A stretch of 5,831 nucleotides of DNA, from positions 1-5,831 of the forward strand of contig JAPSJU010000139.1 of NCBI GenBank assembly GCA_031178025.1, read 5' to 3'. Within the stretch, counting starts at the first letter, position 1. Every line of letters begins with the position of its first letter. Under the pieces are notes generated by a model, which was not told the origin of the DNA, ran no database searches, and worked only from the letters and a program-made list of their open reading frames with translations. A program made the position numbers and the translations under genes. Shown piece after piece: positions 1-5,049 of this stretch. Source of the DNA: Agromyces sp. (GTDB taxonomy: Bacteria; Actinomycetota; Actinomycetes; Actinomycetales; Microbacteriaceae).

Positions 1-404
1 GAGAGCGCCTGCTCGGCCAGGTCGTACGGGGGGTCGATGAAGACGAGGTCCACCTCGCCCGTCATCGTCTCGAGATAGCTCGCGACCGATCGCGCCGCCA
101 CGCGGATCCGCGGGCGGCTGCCCCGTGCGGCACGGGTGACGGCGTCGGCGTTGCGGCGGCAGACGTCGGCCGCCGGTCTCGCCCGCTCGACGAGCACCAC
201 TCCGGCCGCTCCGCGACTGGCGGCCTCGAGCCCCAGGGCGCCGGAGCCCGCGTAGAGGTCGATCACCTCGGCGCCCTCGATGGCATCACGCGCCTCGAGG
301 GCCGAGAAGATGGCCTCGCGCACGCGATCGCTCGTCGGGCGCGTGCCGGAGCGCGGCACGGCGAGCGTGAGGGAGCCGGCGAATCCGGCGATGATGCGAG
401 TCAT
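1..404 (-). CDS. rsmD: 16S rRNA (guanine(966)-N(2))-methyltransferase RsmD, partial (C-terminus beyond left edge)
   Basis: RsmD transfers a methyl group from S-adenosylmethionine to N2 of G966 (E. coli numbering) of 16S rRNA during small-subunit assembly. Seen here: 134 complete codons from ATG at 404-402, running off the left edge. The protein opens with MTRIIAG, the usual RsmD N-terminus, followed by TRPTSDRVREAIFSAL (residues 21-36), a conserved family segment. The SAM-binding motif I is DLYAGSGALGLE (49-60), and the catalytic N6/N2-type motif IV is DPPY (124-127). The family is about 185-200 residues, so roughly the last third is missing only because of the window edge. The start is fixed by the family N-terminus. 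A TAAGCT hexamer lies 9 nt upstream and no strong Shine-Dalgarno is present, so a leaderless or very short leader is likely. It is divergent from the TPR gene. Identification is confident; regulation is inferred. Confidence 0.95.
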   Translation of the reverse strand, partial: MTRIIAGFAGSLTLAVPRSGTRPTSDRVREAIFSALEARDAIEGAEVIDLYAGSGALGLEAASRGAAGVVLVERARPAADVCRRNADAVTRAARGSRPRIRVAARSVASYLETMTGEVDLVFIDPPYDLAEQAL

Positions 405-413
405 GCTCTCGGC

Positions 414-419
414 AGCTTA
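414..419 (-). promoter_or_regulatory. Putative -10 element of rsmD
   Basis: On the minus strand TAAGCT fits the actinobacterial TANNNT -10 consensus and ends 9 nt before the rsmD ATG, so transcription would begin at or within a few bases of the start codon. A weak -35 candidate, ATGGCA (minus strand, 444-439, 4 of 6 matches to TTGACA), lies 19 nt upstream, which is a long spacer. This is inference from motif and position only. Confidence 0.45.
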
Positions 420-441
420 TCGAGCGCCCTGCGAACGCTGC

Positions 442-447
442 CATGAT
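442..447 (+). promoter_or_regulatory. Putative -10 element of the TPR gene
   Basis: CATGAT differs from TANNNT only at its first base and ends 6 nt before the GTG at 454, the spacing expected for a leaderless transcript. The purine run GGAGGG that follows touches the GTG directly, so it is too close to act as a Shine-Dalgarno for that codon. No convincing -35 is visible. The divergent rsmD promoter overlaps this 49-bp region. Confidence 0.35.
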
Positions 448-453
448 GGAGGG

Positions 454-1278
454 GTGGATGACTCGACCGACCAGGTGCCCGCCGAACCGTCCCGACACCG
501 GAGCGACGAACAACGCATGATCGATCGCCTGTGGGACTTCACGGATCCCGAGGCGAGCGAGGAGCGGTTCCGCGACGCGGCCGACGACGACGAGCACCCG
601 GCACACCTGCGCGCCGTCATGGCCACGCAGCTGGCTCGGGCACTGGGAATCCAGGGGCGCTCCGCCGAGGCGTTCGAGGTGCTGGATGCCCTGCTCGCCG
701 ACGTGGAAGCCGCGGGAGGGCCGGACCGCGACGTCGCCGAGGTGCTCGCCCGGGTGTCGATCGAACGCGGGCGCATCCTCGCGGCCGACGTCGAGCGACG
801 GGCCGAGGCGATTCCGGTGCTCACCCGGGCGGTGCGCGAGGCGGCGCTCGCCGGCTCACCGTTCCTCGTGCTCGACGCGCTGCACATGCTCGCCCTGAAC
901 GACTCGGGTCACGAGGCCGAGTGGGCTGCCGAGGGCTTGGACGTGCTCGGCAGGACCCGCGACCCCCGAGTGCTGCGCTGGGGCGTCGCCCTGCACAACA
1001 ACCTCGGTTGGACCAAGCACGACGCCGGCGATGTGGAAGGGGCGCTCGCCGAGTTCGAGCAGGCCGTCGACGTCGCCGATCGCTACGGCACGGCCGAGCA
1101 GCAGCACGTCGCCCGATGGTCGGTCGCCCGCTGCCTGCGCACGCTCGGTCGCACCGGCGAGGCGCTCGAGATCCAGCGGGAGCTCGCGCGCGCACGTCCC
1201 GACGACCCGTTCGTGCAGGAGGAGCTCGCGGTGCTCGAGCGCGGCACGTCGGAAGCGACGCCTACCATCGAGGCATGA
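454..1278 (+). CDS. Tetratricopeptide-repeat (TPR) protein of unknown function
   Basis: A predicted soluble, all-helical protein of 274 residues if it starts at GTG 454. No signal peptide, membrane segment or catalytic motif is visible. After a polar, poorly structured first ~21 residues, the body carries TPR-like helix pairs: about 48-83 (LARALGIQGRSAEAFEVL), about 96-131, about 173-209 (NNLGWTKHDAGDVEGALAEF) and about 216-246 (VARCLRTLGRTGEALEIQ). The G-x-x-x-E-A-L/F pattern is the TPR signature. TPRs mediate protein-protein contacts, so an adaptor role is possible, but no partner is indicated. The start is uncertain. GTG 454 sits 6 nt after a -10-like CATGAT; ATG 517 (253 residues, beginning MIDRLWDF) is the alternative, with GGAG at 500-503 but a long 13-nt spacer. 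Extension further upstream would run antisense into rsmD. The stop overlaps the recG start (ATGA), so the two are probably co-transcribed. Real gene: confident; function: unknown. Confidence 0.85.
   Translation: MDDSTDQVPAEPSRHRSDEQRMIDRLWDFTDPEASEERFRDAADDDEHPAHLRAVMATQLARALGIQGRSAEAFEVLDALLADVEAAGGPDRDVAEVLARVSIERGRILAADVERRAEAIPVLTRAVREAALAGSPFLVLDALHMLALNDSGHEAEWAAEGLDVLGRTRDPRVLRWGVALHNNLGWTKHDAGDVEGALAEFEQAVDVADRYGTAEQQHVARWSVARCLRTLGRTGEALEIQRELARARPDDPFVQEELAVLERGTSEATPTIEA
1263..1268 (+). promoter_or_regulatory. Putative internal -10 element for leaderless recG
   Basis: TACCAT matches TANNNT and ends 6 nt before the recG ATG at 1275, the spacing expected if transcription starts at the start codon itself. 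It lies inside the last codons of the TPR gene. No recognisable -35 is present at 16-19 nt upstream, so the element may be fortuitous or weak. Confidence 0.35.
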
Positions 1279-3473
1279 CGGCCGAAGCGGATGCCGCCGG
1301 CGCCGGCCGGTTCACCCTCGACACGCGCTTGTCCGGAGCGCTCGGCGGCCGCACGGCGCAGGCCGTCGAACGGGCCTTCGGATACCGCACGGTCGGCGAG
1401 CTGCTGGCGCACTATCCGCGGCGCTACGCGCTCCGCGGTGAGCTGACGGCGCTCGCGAGCCTTCCGCTCGACGAGAACGTCACCATCGTCGCCGAGGTGC
1501 TCGAGGTGCGCGTGCGCGAGATGCGTCAGCGTCGCGGGTCGATCCTCGAGGCGAAGATCTCCGACGGCACCGGCATCCTCACGCTCACGTTCTTCAACCA
1601 GAAGTGGCGCGAGCAGGACCTCAGGCCCGGTCGCCGCGGGATCTTCGCCGGCAAGGTCGGCGACTATCGCGGCGCCCGGCAACTCGCCCATCCCGACTAC
1701 GAGCTGTTCGACGACGCCGCACCCCCGGCTGCAGGCGACGCGGCAGCCAAGCGCTGGGCGGAGGCGCCGATCCCCATCTACCCGGCGACGGGCACGCTCG
1801 CGAGCTGGCAGCTGGCCAAGTCGATCGCACTCCTCCTCGACGGGCTCGACGAGATCGACGATCCCGTGCCGTCCGAGGTGCGCGACTCCCGCTCGCTGCT
1901 CACCCAGCGACGGGCGCTCGAGGCGATCCACCGGCCCGACGCCGAGGCCGACTGGAAGGCCGCGCGGCGCACCCTCCGCTTCACCGAGGCGTTCGTGCTG
2001 CAGACCGCCCTGCTCATGCGGCGCGCCGAGCTCCGCACCCACTCCACCACGGCGCGGCATCCGTCGGCCGGCGGCCTGCTCGAGCGGTTCGACGACGCGC
2101 TGCCCTTCTCGCTCACCGACGATCAGCTCGCGGTCGGTCGCGAGATCGCCGACGACATGGGCGAGCCGGTGCCCATGAACCGCCTCGTGCAGGGCGAGGT
2201 CGGCTCGGGCAAGACGATCGTCGCGCTCCGGGCCATGCTCGCCGTCGCCGACTCGGGTGGGCAGTCGGCGCTGCTGGCCCCCACCGAGGTGCTCGCGGCG
2301 CAGCACCTCCGCTCGATCGCGCGGATGCTCGGACCCGACCTCGCCACCGCCCTCATGCCGACGCTCATCACCGGCCAGCTTCCCGCCGCCGAGCGTCGCA
2401 AGGCGCTGCTCCGCGCGGCAGCGGGGCAGTCGCGCATCGTGGTCGGCACGCACGCGCTCCTCGGCGAGACGGTGGGCTTCGCAGACCTCGGACTCGTCGT
2501 GGTCGACGAGCAGCACCGGTTCGGCGTCGAGCAGCGCGAGGCGCTGCGACTGAAGGGCCGGAATCCGCCGCACGTCCTCGTGCTCACGGCGACGCCGATC
2601 CCACGCACCGTCGCGATGACCGTGTTCGGCGACCTCGACGTCTCGACCATCCGCGAGCTTCCGGCCGGGCGCGCCGGCATCGAGTCGTTCGTCGTGCCCC
2701 TCGCCGAGCGGCCCGGATGGCGGGGGCGCGTCTGGGAGCGGCTCGCGGAGGAGGTCGAACTGGGCCGTCAGGGGTTCGTCGTCTGCCCCGCGATCGAACC
2801 GCGCCTCGCCGAGGACGCAGCGCCTCCCGAGGGGGAGGGCGATGCGGATGACGCGGGCCCCGGGGCATCGGTCGCGTCCGTGCTCGCCGAGCTCACCGGC
2901 CATCCCCGCTTCGCCGGGAAGCGGGTCGCGCCACTGCACGGCCGCATGAGCGCCGAGGAGAAGGACCGGGTGATGCGCGCCTTCGCCGCGGGAGAGCTCG
3001 ACGTCCTCGTCGCGACGACGGTCATCGAAGTGGGCGTCGACGTGCCCAATGCCAGCGCGATGGTGGTCGTCGACGCCGATCGTTTCGGCGTGTCGCAGCT
3101 GCACCAGTTGCGCGGGCGGGTCGGGCGGGGCGCCGTGCCGGGGCTGTGCCTGCTCGTGACCGCCGCCGAACCCGAGTCCCTGGCGCGGCAGCGGGTGGAG
3201 GCGGTCGCGGGCACGCTCGACGGCTTCGAGCTCGCCCGGGTCGATCTCGAGCTGCGACGGGAGGGCGACGTGCTGGGCGCGACGCAGTCGGGTGGCCGCT
3301 CCTCATTGAAGCTGCTGCGAGTGGCGCGAGACGGCGAGGTCATCGCCGATGCGCGCGAGCGCGCCGCCCAGGTGCTCGCCGACGACCCGCGCCTCGAGCG
3401 GCACGTGTCGCTCGCGGCCGAGGTGCGCCGACGCGTCGACCGGGAAGCGAGCGAGTTCCTGAGCAAGGGCTGA
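1275..3473 (+). CDS. recG: ATP-dependent DNA helicase RecG
   Basis: RecG is a monomeric superfamily 2 double-stranded DNA translocase that regresses stalled replication forks and branch-migrates Holliday junctions and R-loops. The 732-residue product is slightly longer than E. coli RecG (693). Seen in order: an N-terminal segment with YPRRY (47-51); the wedge/OB-fold domain from about 68, including FFNQKW; Walker A GEVGSGKT (307-314, Lys313); motif Ia in LLAPTEVLAAQHL; motif II DEQH (411-414); motif III TAT (438-440); the second helicase domain with motif V ATTVIEVGVDVPNA and motif VI QLRGRVGRG (611-619); then a C-terminal TRG-type segment (GDVLGATQSG, 664-673). An acidic Gly/Asp/Glu/Pro-rich stretch (about 513-531) lies within helicase domain 2. 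ATG 1275 was chosen because it gives the normal RecG N-terminus. The open frame continues upstream, but that stretch is Arg-rich shadow sequence across the TPR gene. The 4-bp ATGA overlap suggests translational coupling to the TPR gene. Confidence 0.97.
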   Translation: MTAEADAAGAGRFTLDTRLSGALGGRTAQAVERAFGYRTVGELLAHYPRRYALRGELTALASLPLDENVTIVAEVLEVRVREMRQRRGSILEAKISDGTGILTLTFFNQKWREQDLRPGRRGIFAGKVGDYRGARQLAHPDYELFDDAAPPAAGDAAAKRWAEAPIPIYPATGTLASWQLAKSIALLLDGLDEIDDPVPSEVRDSRSLLTQRRALEAIHRPDAEADWKAARRTLRFTEAFVLQTALLMRRAELRTHSTTARHPSAGGLLERFDDALPFSLTDDQLAVGREIADDMGEPVPMNRLVQGEVGSGKTIVALRAMLAVADSGGQSALLAPTEVLAAQHLRSIARMLGPDLATALMPTLITGQLPAAERRKALLRAAAGQSRIVVGTHALLGETVGFADLGLVVVDEQHRFGVEQREALRLKGRNPPHVLVLTATPIPRTVAMTVFGDLDVSTIRELPAGRAGIESFVVPLAERPGWRGRVWERLAEEVELGRQGFVVCPAIEPRLAEDAAPPEGEGDADDAGPGASVASVLAELTGHPRFAGKRVAPLHGRMSAEEKDRVMRAFAAGELDVLVATTVIEVGVDVPNASAMVVVDADRFGVSQLHQLRGRVGRGAVPGLCLLVTAAEPESLARQRVEAVAGTLDGFELARVDLELRREGDVLGATQSGGRSSLKLLRVARDGEVIADARERAAQVLADDPRLERHVSLAAEVRRRVDREASEFLSKG

Positions 3474-3524
3474 GACTCTCCCCGCCCCCTTTCACCCGAG
3501 TTCCGGCGCAGTACGCTTGAGCGT
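3474..3524 (+). promoter_or_regulatory. recG-coaD intergenic region with coaD promoter
   Basis: This 51-bp gap is the only non-coding spacer on the plus-strand run longer than 2 bp after the TPR gene starts. It contains TACGCT (3512-3517), a full TANNNT -10 match that ends 7 nt before the coaD ATG, which predicts a leaderless coaD-moxR transcript. A partial -35, CTTTCA (3489-3494, 3 of 6 matches to TTGACA), sits 17 nt upstream of the -10. No terminator-like hairpin follows recG, so read-through from recG is also possible. Only a weak purine tract (TTGAGC) precedes the ATG. Inferred from motif and spacing. Confidence 0.55.
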
Positions 3525-3525
3525 A
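3512..3525. repeat. Perfect inverted repeat over the coaD -10 and start codon
   Basis: TACGCT-TG-AGCGTA is a perfect 6-bp inverted repeat with a 2-bp centre. The left arm is the proposed -10 hexamer and the right arm ends on the A of the coaD ATG. A 2-nt loop is too tight for a normal RNA hairpin, and with a leaderless start most of it would not be transcribed, so any role would be at the DNA level, such as an operator. A palindrome of this size is expected a few times by chance in a window this long; only its location makes it notable. Confidence 0.5.
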
Positions 3526-4016
3526 TGCAGCGGATCGCCGTCGTCCCAGGCTCGTTCGACCCCGTCACGCTCGGCCATCTCGACGTCATCGCCCGGGCGG
3601 CCGGGCTCTACGACGAGCTGCACGTCGTGGTGGTGCACAATCCCGACAAGTCGGCCCTGCTGCCCATCGCGCAGCGCGTCTCGCTCATCGAGCGATCCAT
3701 CACCGACGCGGGCATCGAGGGGCGCGTCGTGGTCGCCTCATGGAGCATGGGGCTCCTCGTCGACTACTGCACCGATGTCGGGGCCTCCGTGCTCGTGAAG
3801 GGCATCCGCTCCCAACTCGACGTCGCCTATGAGACCCCGATGGCGATCGTGAACCGGCACCTGGCCGGAGTCGAGACCGTCTTCCTGCTGCCCGACCCCG
3901 GCAATGCGCACGTGTCGAGCTCGCTCGTGCGCCAGGTCGCGGCGCTGGGTGGCGACGTCGCCCCCTACGTGCCACCCGCGGTCGCCGAGTACCTCCAGGC
4001 GGCGATGACGGTATGA
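3525..4016 (+). CDS. coaD: Phosphopantetheine adenylyltransferase (PPAT)
   Basis: This cytoplasmic enzyme joins 4'-phosphopantetheine and ATP to give dephospho-CoA and pyrophosphate, the penultimate step of coenzyme A synthesis. The 163-residue length is typical of the bacterial family. Seen: the nucleotidyltransferase N-terminus GSFDPVTLGHLD (9-20) with the T-x-G-H motif (Thr15, Gly17, His18); NPDKSALLPIAQR, matching the family's NPxK...R segment; KGIR (92-95), corresponding to the RGLR substrate-binding loop; YETPMAIVNR, matching the conserved YE..M...N segment; and SSSLVR (131-136), the ISSTxVR-type ATP-binding motif, ending in a usual VPPAV-type C-terminus. All key residues look intact. 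The ATG at 3525 gives the normal N-terminus. The stop overlaps the moxR start by 4 bp (ATGA), so coaD is probably the first gene of a coaD-moxR-DUF58 transcript driven by the palindromic promoter just upstream. Confidence 0.97.
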   Translation: MQRIAVVPGSFDPVTLGHLDVIARAAGLYDELHVVVVHNPDKSALLPIAQRVSLIERSITDAGIEGRVVVASWSMGLLVDYCTDVGASVLVKGIRSQLDVAYETPMAIVNRHLAGVETVFLLPDPGNAHVSSSLVRQVAALGGDVAPYVPPAVAEYLQAAMTV

Positions 4017-5047
4017 GCGAGACGGCAACGGCGGTCGACGGCGCGGACGCGGCTCCTGACGCGGATGCGGCGATGGGCATCGACGAGGTCGGCTCACGCG
4101 CCGCAGCGATCGTCGCCAACGTCGAGACGGTCATCGCCGGCAAGCGCGAGGCGGTCACCTCGGCGCTGACCGTGCTGCTCGCCGAGGGCCACCTCCTCAT
4201 CGAGGACGTGCCCGGCGTGGGGAAGACGATGCTCGCGAAGGCGCTCGCACGTTCGGTCGACAGCACCGTCAGCCGCATCCAGTTCACGCCCGACCTCCTC
4301 CCGAGCGACGTGACGGGCGTCTCGGTGTTCGACCAGGCCAGTCGCCAGTTCGAGTTCAAGCGCGGCCCGATCTTCGCGAACCTCATCATCGGCGACGAGA
4401 TCAACCGGGCGAGCCCGAAGACGCAGTCCGCCCTGCTCGAGTGCATGGAGGAGCGGCAGGTCACCGCCGACGGCACGACGTACGTGCTCGAGCAGCCGTT
4501 CACGGTCGTCGCGACGCAGAACCCCGTCGAGATGGAGGGCACGTATCCGCTGCCGGAGGCGCAGCGCGACCGGTTCATGGCGCGGATCTCGATGGGATAC
4601 CCGTCCTCGGCCGACGAGCTCGCCATGCTCTCGACCCGGGAGACGTCGAGCCCCCTCGATCGGTTGCCGGCCGTCGTCACGCTCGGCGAGCTGCGCGACA
4701 TGATCGCCGCCGTGCACCGCGTGTTCACGTCGCAGCCCGTCAAGGAGTACGCGGTGGAGCTCGCACGGGCGACACGTGACGACCGGCAGTTGCGGCTCGG
4801 GGCGAGCCCGCGGGCGACGCTGCAGCTCATCCGCGCGGCGAAGGCCCACGCCGCGATGCACGGGCGAGACTTCGTCCTGCCCGATGACGTCGACGCGCTC
4901 GCCGTGCCCGTGCTCGCGCACCGACTGGTCCCGACGAGTCGTGCGCTCGGCGGTCACGACCGCGACAGCGGACCGCTCATCGACGCCATCGTGCGTCGCA
5001 TCGTGGGGGAGACGCCGGTTCCGGTGGGCAGCGCACGAAGGAACTGA
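4013..5047 (+). CDS. MoxR-family AAA+ ATPase
   Basis: MoxR ATPases are cytoplasmic AAA+ chaperone-like proteins, usually encoded beside DUF58 and VWA or transglutaminase proteins and thought to remodel or activate client complexes. The exact client here is unknown. The 344-residue protein shows Walker A PGVGKT (67-72, Lys71), Walker B LIIGDE (124-129) followed by INRASPKTQSALLECMEE typical of the family, sensor 1 at Asn170 in VVATQNPVE, an arginine-finger region in PEAQRDRF (about 181-188), and sensor 2 Arg267 in GASPRA leading into the C-terminal lid domain (to about 305). The first ~25 residues are Ala/Asp-rich and probably disordered. ATG 4073 (Met21) is a less likely alternative start, since ATG 4013 forms the ATGA overlap with coaD. 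No strong Shine-Dalgarno precedes it, so coupling to coaD translation is likely. The DUF58 gene follows after 2 bp, the expected partner arrangement. Confidence 0.95.
   Translation: MSETATAVDGADAAPDADAAMGIDEVGSRAAAIVANVETVIAGKREAVTSALTVLLAEGHLLIEDVPGVGKTMLAKALARSVDSTVSRIQFTPDLLPSDVTGVSVFDQASRQFEFKRGPIFANLIIGDEINRASPKTQSALLECMEERQVTADGTTYVLEQPFTVVATQNPVEMEGTYPLPEAQRDRFMARISMGYPSSADELAMLSTRETSSPLDRLPAVVTLGELRDMIAAVHRVFTSQPVKEYAVELARATRDDRQLRLGASPRATLQLIRAAKAHAAMHGRDFVLPDDVDALAVPVLAHRLVPTSRALGGHDRDSGPLIDAIVRRIVGETPVPVGSARRN
5037..5043 (+). promoter_or_regulatory. Shine-Dalgarno sequence of the DUF58 gene
   Basis: GAAGGAA lies 6 nt before ATG 5050, inside the last codons of moxR. It is the only strong, correctly spaced Shine-Dalgarno found in this window, and it supports the 5050 start over the later ATG at 5110. 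Confidence 0.7.
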
Positions 5048-5049
5048 CG

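Noticed and set aside
101..112. 12-bp perfect palindrome CGCGGATCCGCG inside rsmD
   Set aside because: Palindromes of this length are expected a few times by chance at this GC content, and it is inside coding sequence with no positional support.
280..453. Upstream start at 280 for the TPR gene
   Set aside because: It would run antisense through the well-supported 5' end of rsmD, and the added residues have no TPR character.
531..1274. In-frame upstream extension of recG
   Set aside because: The extension is an Arg/Ala/Gly-rich shadow of the TPR gene frame; RecG homology and the normal N-terminus begin at ATG 1275.
1083..3104. Very long minus-strand open frame opposite recG and the TPR gene
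   Set aside because: It lies fully antisense to a clearly recognised recG. The product is His/Arg/Glu-rich without domains, as expected when high-GC codons remove stops on the complementary strand.
3474..3511. Possible recG terminator
   Set aside because: The C-rich tract has no GC-rich inverted repeat followed by a T run.
4094..4957. Minus-strand open frame opposite moxR
   Set aside because: Antisense shadow of a MoxR gene with all AAA+ motifs; no recognisable domain.
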